NCBI GenBank assembly: GCA_947625625.1
Contig: CANQPC010000005.1
Location: 1-61,215 of the forward strand
DNA: 61,215 nt
Direction: 5' to 3'
Source: an uncultured Bacilli bacterium
Lineage (GTDB): Bacteria; Bacillota_I; Bacilli_A; RF39; UBA660
Below, in pieces: positions 54,290 to 61,215 of this stretch. Positions within the stretch are counted from its first letter, which is position 1. Each line of letters starts with the position of its first letter. The notes beneath the pieces are model-generated. The model searched no databases and was not told the DNA's origin. It saw only the letters and a program-made list of their open reading frames with translations. The position numbers and the translations under genes were made by a program.

Positions 54290-54318
54290 ATTATACTATT
54301 ATTTTCTTTTAAAATCAA
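54290..54318 (-). promoter_or_regulatory. Promoter of cysS
   Basis: On the minus strand TTGATT (54313-54318) and TATAAT (54290-54295) are separated by 17 bp. The leader to cysS is about 75 nt, with no T-box seen. Confidence 0.6.
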
Positions 54319-54354
54319 CAATAGATTTTACCTTATTTATTTTTATATGACTAA

Positions 54355-54486
54355 GGACATTTTTACTAATTATTGACCAAATATTCATCTTATTAGTAGG
54401 GACATTTTCACTAATTATTCGTCGCCAAAAATAGAGACATTTTTTCTAATTATTCACATATTTTTTACAATTTTTCTAATTTTTTG
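54355..54486. repeat. Spaced 20-bp direct repeats, IS-end-like
   Basis: Units of the form GGACATTTTYACTAATTATT start near 54355, 54399, 54435 and, degenerately, 54467, spaced 32-44 bp. Multiple spaced terminal repeats of this kind occur at the ends of IS21-like elements. No transposase gene is present, so this may be a leftover IS end. It abuts the 613-bp duplication at 54488. It fills most of the gene-free stretch 54212-54518 together with the cysS promoter. Confidence 0.5.
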
Positions 54487-54487
54487 C

Positions 54488-55100
54488 AAATAACTAATGG
54501 TAAATATTTATATAATAATTAAAGACAACTAGAATTATCAGAATTATAAGTTACTCCAAGAAAATTTACATATACTTCAATCTTGGCTTCACTTACTTTA
54601 ATCCAATTTTTATCTTTCCAATACCAGTTAAAGTCATCTTTATTACTCAAATAAGAATTTTCAAAAATAATCGATTTAACGTTAAATAGTTTATATGGAA
54701 TTCTATTAACAGCATAATTATCTTTAAAAGTATAGACACTTCCATCTAATTTTGAATATATTCTTTCAGTATCATAATCTCTTGCATAAAAGCGAACATG
54801 GCTTTCTTTTAAAGGATAAATATTATTGAATTTGCTTACGATATTAAGTTCATTAGTTAGTTCATCTAAAGTAAGATAGCCGGGCAATAAAATTTCATAA
54901 CCCATATAATTCGAATTACCACCGGCATTATGATGATTACTATATACTATTTTACTTACTACGCCATAATAGCCCATTTCATATGCTCTTCTTTGAAGGC
55001 GAAGAAGACTCTCATCTCCCAAGCCATTACCATAAGTATCGGAGGTCCTTGTCATGTATACTTTAAGGCCATGACTTTCGTAGCGACATTTTTCATACAT
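54488..55100. repeat. 613-bp direct repeat, intact copy
   Basis: This is the parent copy of the duplication at 51963-52575. It includes the last 194 codons of the amidase gene and 31 bp beyond its stop codon. Confidence 0.85.
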
Positions 55101-56207
55101 TGAAACGGTAAGATTCATTTCTTTTTCATAAATATATTCGTTACTAGCTCCGGGATCACTTCCGCCGTGGCCGGGGTCAATTAGAATATCATACTGGTAA
55201 GAAAAGTCAGAAATATCTATTTTTATTTCATCAGTGTCATAGTTAAAAGTCACTAACCTATTACCTACTTTAGCTCTTTTAATTTTATCGATATAAGCAA
55301 GTTTACTTATTAATTTTTCTTTGCCATTAGAGTCAATATAGACAGTATAACTTCCATTTTCAACTTCTGATAAATCAATATTTCCGTTATACTTATTATT
55401 TCCTATATTTGTTAGTTCAAAAAGATAATTAGTATTTCCCTCTAAAGTTAACTGGTAATTACCATTATTATTCTTCTTATACCCTTCGATATAAAAACCT
55501 TTCGAGGTAAAATTATTACTGGTAACAGTATTATCGTAGTCAGTTACGACAAGTTCTTTCTTAACTTCTTTATTTTCATTATTATCGACACGTAACACTT
55601 CTTTAGGCTTATTTACAGTAACTTTTCTCTCGGTACTAGAAGTATTATTGCTACTATCGCTAACTTTATATATTAGCTTATACTCTCCCTCTTTGGAAGT
55701 ATCAACTTTACCTTCGATTATTATTTTATCAGTTAAATCACCATCATAATTGTCAGTAGCGGTTGCTCCTTCCTCTTCATATTCTTCGGTAGTAAGGCAT
55801 GTAATACTACTGCTACCATTTAAGGTAATCGTAGGTTTCGTACTATCGACAACAGTGACAGACCTCGAAGAAGTATACTTTACATTATCGAGAAGAAGAT
55901 AATATTCTATTTGATATTTACCTAAAACATTTAAATTTAATTTACTCGAATCAACTTTTACTTTATCGGTCATATCGATATTGTCGACTAAAACTTTATA
56001 TTTTGGTTCTTGATATTCACTACCAAATTCTATTTTATAATTTTTTTCTTCGTTAAAGACAAATATTACACTATGTTCGTTTCTTTTTTCTTTATATATA
56101 CGAAATGATATTATAGATAATATCGATAGCACTATAATAACGATAATTAAAACAAAAATAATTATTTTCTCTTTTTTGTGACTGCTAAATATTTTCTTAA
56201 TAGACAT
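54519..56207 (-). CDS. Membrane-anchored N-acetylmuramoyl-L-alanine amidase with Ig-like domain
   Basis: A 562-residue cell-wall hydrolase. A basic start and one transmembrane helix (about 14-34) anchor it. Next is a DUF5011/cadherin-like Ig region (about 120-200: DSTKPTITLNGSSSITCL...EEGATATDNYDGDLTDKI...YKVSDSSNNTSSTERKVTV). After a linker comes the Amidase_3 catalytic domain beginning YDILIDPGHGGSDPGAS (zinc His) with the Glu of YEKEMNLTVS, and NHHNAGG later. It cleaves the amide between muramic acid and the stem peptide. Its 3' third is duplicated downstream. Confidence 0.88.
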   Translation of the reverse strand: MSIKKIFSSHKKEKIIIFVLIIVIIVLSILSIISFRIYKEKRNEHSVIFVFNEEKNYKIEFGSEYQEPKYKVLVDNIDMTDKVKVDSSKLNLNVLGKYQIEYYLLLDNVKYTSSRSVTVVDSTKPTITLNGSSSITCLTTEEYEEEGATATDNYDGDLTDKIIIEGKVDTSKEGEYKLIYKVSDSSNNTSSTERKVTVNKPKEVLRVDNNENKEVKKELVVTDYDNTVTSNNFTSKGFYIEGYKKNNNGNYQLTLEGNTNYLFELTNIGNNKYNGNIDLSEVENGSYTVYIDSNGKEKLISKLAYIDKIKRAKVGNRLVTFNYDTDEIKIDISDFSYQYDILIDPGHGGSDPGASNEYIYEKEMNLTVSMYEKCRYESHGLKVYMTRTSDTYGNGLGDESLLRLQRRAYEMGYYGVVSKIVYSNHHNAGGNSNYMGYEILLPGYLTLDELTNELNIVSKFNNIYPLKESHVRFYARDYDTERIYSKLDGSVYTFKDNYAVNRIPYKLFNVKSIIFENSYLSNKDDFNWYWKDKNWIKVSEAKIEVYVNFLGVTYNSDNSSCL

Positions 56208-56274
56208 TCTTCATACTCTCCATTAGTATTATATAATAAATATACTTTTAGGTAAAGAAAAAAAGAAGAATATT

Positions 56275-56679
56275 TTATTTTTTCTTGCTATTCTTCTTTA
56301 ATTCATCTCTTATTTCTTCGAGAAGTAATACTTCTTCTCTCTTCTTTGGCGGCTCTACTTTTTCTTCTTCTTTTGGTCCTTTCTTTCTAGTAAGTTTATT
56401 TATTACTTTTACTAGTAAAAAGACACAAATGGCAATAATAAGGAAATTAATAATACTATTTAGAAAAGATCCGTAACGAATAGAAGCATCCCCGATTCTG
56501 AGAGTGAGACCGCTAAAATCAATTCCTCCCAAAATAACACCCATCATAGGCATCATCATATCACTGACAATGGAATTTACAATACCGCTAAAAGCAGTAC
56601 CAATTACGACACCGACAGCTAAGTCGACGACGTTTCCTCTTTCGATAAACTCTTTAAACTCTTTAAAAATATCCTTCAT
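56275..56679 (-). CDS. mscL: Large-conductance mechanosensitive channel MscL
   Basis: A 134-residue membrane channel that opens under osmotic downshock. The N-terminal amphipathic helix and first transmembrane helix (MKDIFKEFKEFIERGNVVDLAVGVVIGTAFSGIVNSIVSDMMMP) and second helix (FLNSIINFLIIAICVFLLVKVINKL) are standard, as is the lysine/glutamate-rich cytoplasmic tail. The length is normal. Confidence 0.96.
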   Translation of the reverse strand: MKDIFKEFKEFIERGNVVDLAVGVVIGTAFSGIVNSIVSDMMMPMMGVILGGIDFSGLTLRIGDASIRYGSFLNSIINFLIIAICVFLLVKVINKLTRKKGPKEEEKVEPPKKREEVLLLEEIRDELKKNSKKK

Positions 56680-56788
56680 TTTTTAATACTTCCTTTCTGT
56701 CATAATTATACAATAATTTCGATATTTTGTATATATTTTTTTCTTAATTTGAGAAAAGATTTTTCCCTATTAACTACTTTGAAAAAAA

Positions 56789-56815
56789 TTAGCAATTAGA
56801 CTTGACAATTGCTAA
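56789..56815 (+). promoter_or_regulatory. CIRCE-like operator of clpB
   Basis: A perfect 9-bp inverted repeat with a 9-bp spacer, TTAGCAATT-N9-AATTGCTAA. It has the exact geometry of CIRCE (TTAGCACTC-N9-GAGTGCTAA), the HrcA binding site, but the inner three bases of each arm differ symmetrically. The promoter -35 lies inside it, so a bound repressor would block transcription. Confidence 0.75.
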
Positions 56816-56829
56816 TTTGCTGCTATAAT
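56802..56829 (+). promoter_or_regulatory. SigA promoter of clpB
   Basis: TTGACA (56802-56807) and TATAAT (56824-56829) are separated by 16 bp. The -35 overlaps the CIRCE-like operator, consistent with heat-shock control. Confidence 0.8.
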
Positions 56830-56856
56830 TATAGTTGTATAAAAGGAGGGAAATAT

Positions 56857-58968
56857 ATGAATATGAATAATCCTTATGAAGAGAATTTACAAAATCCATT
56901 AGAGAAATACGGACGAGATATTACTAAATTTGCTAAAGATGGTAAAATTGATCCTGTTATTGGACGTGATGATGAGATTCGTTCGATTACGCGAATATTA
57001 TCTCGTAAAACTAAAAATAATCCTGTATTAATTGGTGAACCCGGCGTTGGAAAGACCGCGATTGTGGAAGGATTAGCGCAAAGAATTGTCAAAGGGGACG
57101 TTCCTAATAGCTTGAAAGATAAAAAAGTATGGGAACTTGATATGGGCTCTTTAATAGCGGGTGCCAAGTATCGTGGAGAATTTGAAGAAAGACTAAAAGC
57201 AGTTCTAAAGGAAGTTAAAGATTCAGAAGGCGAAATTATTATGTTTATCGATGAGATTCACATGATTGTCGGATCAGGGAATGCAGAAGGAGCAGTCGAT
57301 GCTGGAAATATGCTAAAACCGATGCTAGCTCGCGGAGAAATTCACTGTATTGGTGCTACTACTTTGAATGAATATCGTAAGTATATCGAAAAAGATGCAG
57401 CCTTAGAGCGAAGATTTCAAAAGGTCCTCGTAAAGGAGCCAACCGTTCTAGATACAATAACAATTCTTCGTGGTTTAAAATCAAAATTTGAAGTTTTTCA
57501 TGGTGTAACTATCAAAGATAAAGCTCTAATTAGTGCAGCTACCCTATCTGACCGCTACATAACTGATAGATTTTTACCTGATAAGGCAATCGATTTAATC
57601 GACGAAGCAGCCGCTACAATCAAAGTACAGATGGAATCGGTACCGACAGAATTAGATAATTTGGAAAGAACAATTATGCGACTCGAAGTTGAAAAAGAAG
57701 CTTTGCGTAAAGAAAAAGATGAACTATCAAAGAATCGCATTTTAGAAATTGAAAAAGAATTAGATAATCTTAAAGCTAGAGAAAAAGATCTCAAAGAAAG
57801 ATGGGAAGAAGAAAAAAATATTAATACTCTTATTAGTAAAAAGAAAGAAGAAATAGATAGTGCCACTTTTAAATTAGAAACAGCCGAAAATAACTATGAC
57901 TTAGAGGAAGCCGCTAAGTTAAGACATGGTACTATTCCAAGGCTTGAAAAAGAACTAGCGGAACTTGAAGAAAAAAATAAATCGGAAATTTTATCTGATA
58001 CGGTCGATGAAGAGAGTGTCGCCGCTATCATTTCTAAATGGACGAATATTCCTATAAGTAAACTAATTGGGGGCGAAAGGGAAAAACTTCTTCATCTCGA
58101 AGAAAATATGAAGAAAAGAGTTAAAGGTCAAGATAATGCCCTACATCTAGTTGCCGAAGCTATAATTCGTGCTCGAGCGGGTATTAAAGATCCAAAGCGT
58201 CCAATCGGTTCATTTATTTTTCTGGGTCCTACTGGTGTCGGTAAAACGGAAGTGGCTCGAACTTTAGCGGAGAATCTTTTTGATGATGAAAGACATATGA
58301 TTAGAATTGATATGTCCGAGTATATGGAAAGTCATTCTGTTGCAAGATTAATCGGGGCTCCTCCCGGATATGTGGGTTACGACGAAGGAGGACAGCTAAC
58401 CGAAGCAGTCAGAAGAAATCCATATTCAATTATTCTTTTTGATGAAATTGAAAAAGCTCATCGTGATATTTTTAATGTTCTCTTACAAATATTAGATGAT
58501 GGAAGAATTACCGATGGTCAAGGAAGGACAGTCGATTTTAAAAACACGATTATTATTATGACTTCTAATTTAGGTAGCGAATATATTTTAGATAACAATA
58601 TCAATCGTGATGAACTTATTTCTAACGAACTAAAAAATACTTTTAAACCAGAATTTATTAATCGTATCGATGAAATAATCATCTTTAATTCACTATCAAA
58701 AGAAGTTATCAATGATATATTAACCAATATTATTAGCGAGATTGAATATCGTCTAAGAGATAAAAATATTCATCTTGTTATTACTGACAAGGCTAGAGAT
58801 TATATTATCAGTTCTTCATATGATGAAAAATATGGAGCAAGGCCAATTAAGAGATTCGTACAAAGAAATATTGAAACTTTAATTGCCAGTGCAATCATTA
58901 AAGATGAAATAAAATTTGGAAGCTCGATTACCATCGATTATGAAAACAATTTGCTTAAATTAAAATAA
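56857..58968 (+). CDS. clpB: ClpB-type disaggregase lacking the N-terminal domain
   Basis: A 703-residue two-AAA+ chaperone. It begins a few residues before the first AAA+ module (Walker A GEPGVGKT, 60-67), has a coiled-coil middle domain (about 270-390, [21 protein letters not shown]...) and [12 protein letters not shown], then the second AAA+ module (Walker A GPTGVGKT). The M-domain length indicates ClpB rather than ClpC. The roughly 145-residue N domain of full ClpB is absent, resembling the short internal-start form of E. coli. I use the ATG at 56857 after AGGAGGG. A CIRCE-like operator precedes it. Confidence 0.9.
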   Translation: MNMNNPYEENLQNPLEKYGRDITKFAKDGKIDPVIGRDDEIRSITRILSRKTKNNPVLIGEPGVGKTAIVEGLAQRIVKGDVPNSLKDKKVWELDMGSLIAGAKYRGEFEERLKAVLKEVKDSEGEIIMFIDEIHMIVGSGNAEGAVDAGNMLKPMLARGEIHCIGATTLNEYRKYIEKDAALERRFQKVLVKEPTVLDTITILRGLKSKFEVFHGVTIKDKALISAATLSDRYITDRFLPDKAIDLIDEAAATIKVQMESVPTELDNLERTIMRLEVEKEALRKEKDELSKNRILEIEKELDNLKAREKDLKERWEEEKNINTLISKKKEEIDSATFKLETAENNYDLEEAAKLRHGTIPRLEKELAELEEKNKSEILSDTVDEESVAAIISKWTNIPISKLIGGEREKLLHLEENMKKRVKGQDNALHLVAEAIIRARAGIKDPKRPIGSFIFLGPTGVGKTEVARTLAENLFDDERHMIRIDMSEYMESHSVARLIGAPPGYVGYDEGGQLTEAVRRNPYSIILFDEIEKAHRDIFNVLLQILDDGRITDGQGRTVDFKNTIIIMTSNLGSEYILDNNINRDELISNELKNTFKPEFINRIDEIIIFNSLSKEVINDILTNIISEIEYRLRDKNIHLVITDKARDYIISSSYDEKYGARPIKRFVQRNIETLIASAIIKDEIKFGSSITIDYENNLLKLK

Positions 58969-58998
58969 GGAAGAGATTTTTCTCTTTCTTATTTTTTG
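58964..58998. terminator. Bidirectional terminator between clpB and rluB
   Basis: AATAAGGAAGAGA pairs with TCTCTTTCTTATT (with G-U pairs), followed by T6. It overlaps both convergent gene ends. Confidence 0.75.
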
Positions 58999-59708
58999 CA
59001 AAGACTATATAATATTTTTACTTCTTTTATTGATAAAGGACGATACTCTCCTACTAAGAGAGATTTTAAATCTAAATTGCCATATTTTTCACGTCTTAAT
59101 TTTATGACTTCATAGCCTAAACTCGAGAACATTTTTTTTATTTGATGATTCTTTCCTTCATGAATAGTAATTTCGACAATCGACGTATTTTTCTTTTTAT
59201 CGAAAGATTTTAATTTTACTTTAGCTCTTTTAGTTGTAATGTCCCCTATTACTACTCCCTTTCTTAATTTTTGAAGATCGGGAATAGTAACTAATCCTTT
59301 AACCTTGACAATATATGTTTTATCAACTAATGAATCAGGTCGCATAAGTAAATTAGCGAGCTTCCCATCATTAGTTAAAATAAGGGCACCGGTGGTATCA
59401 TAATCGAGTCTTCCGACAGGGTATATTCTCGTTTTAGTATCGATAATATCGACAACTGTCTTTCTTCCCTTTTCATCATTTGTCGTCGTCACAACTCCCT
59501 TTGGTTTATTAAGTAAATAGTATTCATAACTTTTGGTATTATCGAGAATATTTCCCTCAACGGTAATAATGTCGCCAGGATTTACGGTAGTGCCAAGCTT
59601 AGTTACTACCTCGCCATTTACTAGTACTTCACCATTTATAATAAGTTCTTCAGCTTTTCTTCTAGAACAGTATCCTAAATTAGCAATTTTTTTTTGCAAT
59701 CTTTCCAT
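58989..59708 (-). CDS. rluB: Pseudouridine synthase RluB/RsuA family
   Basis: A 239-residue rRNA pseudouridine synthase. The N-terminal S4 domain (MERLQKKIANLGYCSRRKAEELIINGEVLVNG) is followed by the catalytic region with YLLNKPKGVVTT and the active Asp in YPVGRLDYDTTGALILTNDG, then EGKNHQIKKMFSSLGYEVIKLRR. Length and motifs fit RluB, which modifies 23S rRNA; other RsuA-family targets cannot be excluded. Confidence 0.92.
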   Translation of the reverse strand: MERLQKKIANLGYCSRRKAEELIINGEVLVNGEVVTKLGTTVNPGDIITVEGNILDNTKSYEYYLLNKPKGVVTTTNDEKGRKTVVDIIDTKTRIYPVGRLDYDTTGALILTNDGKLANLLMRPDSLVDKTYIVKVKGLVTIPDLQKLRKGVVIGDITTKRAKVKLKSFDKKKNTSIVEITIHEGKNHQIKKMFSSLGYEVIKLRREKYGNLDLKSLLVGEYRPLSIKEVKILYSLCKK

Positions 59709-59774
59709 CTTTATACTCCTCTTTCACTTCTAATAATTATACAATAATATTAAAGTAAAGTAAAGATTGTTAGA

Positions 59775-60212
59775 TTAAATCCTATCGCACAAGAAATCCA
59801 TCGAAACACCATATTTAAGACATATTTGATATGCAAAAGTAGTAAGTATCAATGTTTTACCATTTTCATAAGCACTTATGGTCGAATGTGAGGTATTAAG
59901 GATTTGGGCTAACTGTGACTGAGTAACTTGATTTTTCTTTCTGATTTCTAATAACTTTTTCCCAATTACTTTTCTATCTAGTACTGGTTTATCTTCTACT
60001 ATCTTAGCTTTTTTAATATTTGAAAAACCGACAATATAGTCCATGCTAACTTTAAAGTAGTTAGCATAAATGTTTAATTTTTCTAAAGGAATTATTTCTT
60101 TTGTATTCTCCCACTGTGAAATAGCCGCACGACTAACACCGATTATTTTTCCCATTTCTCTTTGTGTCAAATCGTTTTCTTCTCTTAAAAAATATAGTCT
60201 TTCTAAGTTCAT
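59775..60212 (-). CDS. Transcriptional regulator with two XRE-type HTH domains
   Basis: A 145-residue protein made of two Cro/C1-type helix-turn-helix domains: residues about 4-60 (LREENDLTQREMGKIIGVSRAAISQWEN) and about 82-140 (IRKKNQVTQSQLAQILNTSHSTISAYENGKT), joined by a short basic linker. It could bind two half-sites as a monomer. I use the ATG at 60212, seven bases after AGGTG. It is divergent from two small membrane protein genes, which are candidate targets. Confidence 0.85.
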   Translation of the reverse strand: MNLERLYFLREENDLTQREMGKIIGVSRAAISQWENTKEIIPLEKLNIYANYFKVSMDYIVGFSNIKKAKIVEDKPVLDRKVIGKKLLEIRKKNQVTQSQLAQILNTSHSTISAYENGKTLILTTFAYQICLKYGVSMDFLCDRI

Positions 60213-60329
60213 ATTATTCACCTAGAAATAATCTTCTCATTATTTTTATAAATATTATTTTTTTGTAAGAAAATACGACAATATGTGATATAATTATAAT
60301 AGCTATATCAGGTAGTTGGAGGAAATAGC

Positions 60330-60584
60330 ATGAGCAGTGATTTAATAATTAATATAATATTATGTGTATTAATTTTACTATTAACTTTTGCATATTTAAT
60401 ATATATAATTAATATTGACAATAAAAAGAAAATAAAATATTACCAAAAGGTAATTAATTATGATACAGACTGGGACAAATATGATACAATGGTAAAAAAG
60501 CAGAAAAAGATAATTATCGGTAAGAAAATTAAATTATTATTATTAATAGTTATCGTCAAAATTAAGAGGTTTTTATGGAAATAG
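60330..60584 (+). CDS. Small membrane protein 1 of a two-gene unit
   Basis: An 84-residue protein with a hydrophobic helix at residues about 4-28 and a second, strongly basic hydrophobic segment at the C-terminus (IIIGKKIKLLLLIVIVKIKRFLWK). Good GGAGG ribosome site. It overlaps the next gene by 10 nt. Family not recognised. It lies divergent from the double-HTH regulator. Confidence 0.65.
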   Translation: MSSDLIINIILCVLILLLTFAYLIYIINIDNKKKIKYYQKVINYDTDWDKYDTMVKKQKKIIIGKKIKLLLLIVIVKIKRFLWK

Positions 60585-60814
60585 AAAATTATATTGAAGT
60601 TATTATGATAATTGTCTTACTAATAGGAACTATTCCTGTTATTATCTTTTTCTTTCGTCTTAAGAATAATAATGATGATAGCTACTATTATAAACTTATC
60701 GATAATCTAAATAAACAAAAAGAAGAAAATTTAGAAAAAATAAAAATTGGAACCAATATAATCGACGATTTAGAAAAGAAAATATCTTATTATAAAAAAG
60801 AATTAAAGCGATAA
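60575..60814 (+). CDS. Small membrane protein 2 of a two-gene unit
   Basis: A 79-residue protein with one transmembrane helix (about residues 8-27) and a charged coiled-coil-like tail (YYKLIDNLNKQKEENLEKIKIGTNIIDDLEKKISYYKKELKR). Ribosome site AAGAGG lies inside the previous gene. The tail could mediate oligomerisation. Family not recognised; similar in build to other small two-gene membrane units, but no toxin or secretion motif is seen. Confidence 0.62.
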   Translation: MEIENYIEVIMIIVLLIGTIPVIIFFFRLKNNNDDSYYYKLIDNLNKQKEENLEKIKIGTNIIDDLEKKISYYKKELKR

Positions 60815-60871
60815 TTCACTCAAATTTTAAAAATTTCTCGTATCATAAATTTACTTTTTTCATAAAATATA

Positions 60872-60900
60872 TTGTATATTTTATTTAATTTTGTTATAAT
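60872..60900 (+). promoter_or_regulatory. Promoter of tRNA-Cys copy 2
   Basis: TTGTAT (60872-60877) and TATAAT (60895-60900) are separated by 17 bp, 14 bp before the tRNA. Confidence 0.65.
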
Positions 60901-60914
60901 AAATATGCAATGAC

Positions 60915-60988
60915 GGACCTATAGCCAAGTGGTAAGGCACGGGACTGCAACTCCCTGATCGTTGGTTCAAATCCGACTAGGTCCTCCA
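60915..60988 (+). tRNA. tRNA-Cys(GCA), copy 2
   Basis: A 74-nt tRNA with encoded CCA, anticodon GCA. It differs from copy 1 in the acceptor stem (GGACCTA/TAGGTCC instead of GGGCCTG/CAGGCCC) and in a few other bases, keeping all pairs. It is followed by a conserved trailer and a terminator. Confidence 0.96.
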
Positions 60989-61033
60989 ATATGATAGGAA
61001 ACTCGAACTTTTGGGATTTCGAGAGTAATAAAT
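60989..61033 (+). other. tRNA-Cys 3' trailer, copy 2
   Basis: The trailer shares ATATGATAG, AAACT, GAAC and TTTCGAGAGTAATAAAT with the trailer of copy 1, and forms the stem CTCGAA/TTCGAG. Confidence 0.55.
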
Positions 61034-61034
61034 G

Positions 61035-61057
61035 CTAACAGAAATGTTAGTTTTTTT
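61035..61057 (+). terminator. Terminator of tRNA-Cys copy 2
   Basis: CTAACA pairs with TGTTAG around a GAAA loop, followed by T7. Confidence 0.85.
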
Positions 61058-61215
61058 GTTAAATTTAAACTTCAAATGATAATTAACAAAAGTTAGAGAA
61101 TTAAAATTATATAAGCTATTTACTATTAAAATTAATTTTGCTATAACCCGAGTTTGACAGTTAATAAAGCAAAAAATCACCGTTTAGCCTAGTGTTTATA
61201 TGGCTTTATGATGAT
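61058..61215. other. Window edge, no gene recognised
   Basis: AT-rich sequence to the window end. The last 70 bases are less AT-rich and may begin another element, but no coding region, RNA or complete repeat can be supported. Confidence 0.35.

Noticed and set aside
54212-54518. T-box leader for cysS
   Set aside because: No T-box sequence, antiterminator or terminator is found; only a promoter and spaced repeats.

Overview
The window is about 61 kb of AT-rich DNA from a low-GC Gram-positive bacterium. It is most likely a gut Bacilli/Erysipelotrichia-like lineage of the uncultured, fairly streamlined kind. The evidence is Bacillus-type gene neighbourhoods (tkt-sirA-yneF, ylbF-rsmD, ylbD-ylbE, yqfC-yqfD, trmD near rimM), a T-box leader, a CIRCE-like operator, SmpB/RNase R/SecG clustering, and UGA used as an ordinary stop (ylbF and rsmD both end in TGA inside ATGA-type overlaps). 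Most genes lie on the minus strand. No rRNA operon, complete prophage or CRISPR array is visible.

Layout. 0.1-14.7 kb: class B PBP, endonuclease IV, a lone type IV pilin, an orphan RhuM gene, a putative zinc protease, rsmD-ylbF-smpB, a CapA-like enzyme, rnr-secG, an archaeal-type proS, a lipoprotein, a VirB2-like/CHAP fusion and rpoZ. 14.7-22.4 kb: T-box-controlled ileS, then an accessory patch (Nudix, a second and shortened prolyl-tRNA synthetase, a DinD-like Bro-N gene with an SOS-like box, a nucleoside phosphorylase, a gene remnant and a 40-bp tandem repeat). 22.4-32.9 kb: a spore-associated stretch (yqfD, yqfC, a CotY/CotZ-like coat protein, rodA/spoVE-like, ylbE, ylbD) and tRNA-processing genes (trmD, rimM, a SpoU methylase), then yneF, sirA, tkt and tRNA-Ser. 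32.9-45.4 kb: a hybrid histidine kinase lacking its phospho-acceptor histidine beside an AMP-forming ligase, rpmF with its DUF177 partner, a restriction-modification pair, ftsK, a DUF4186/DUF5131 pair, a 28-residue repeat protein and an acidic unknown. 45.5-61.2 kb: a BclA-like collagen protein, pyrG, tgt, a T-box-like attenuator without a recognisable specifier stem, frr, a cysS/tRNA-Cys module flanked by a 613-bp direct duplication of an amidase gene, mscL, clpB lacking its N domain behind a CIRCE variant, rluB, a double-HTH regulator, two small membrane proteins and a second tRNA-Cys.

Two themes stand out. First, sporulation: SirA, YqfC, YqfD, YlbD, a CotZ-like protein and a BclA-like collagen protein all occur here, and a Spo0A-box-like sequence lies over a plausible sirA promoter. 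This points to a spore former or a lineage that retains much of the programme. Second, aminoacyl-tRNA synthetase plasticity: two prolyl-tRNA synthetases of different classes, a divergent cysteinyl-tRNA synthetase beside its own tRNA-Cys in a duplication-flanked segment, a normal Ile T-box, and a T-box-like attenuator whose tRNA-binding bulge carries a mismatch. All calls rest on reading the sequence and on remembered family features; no database search was run.
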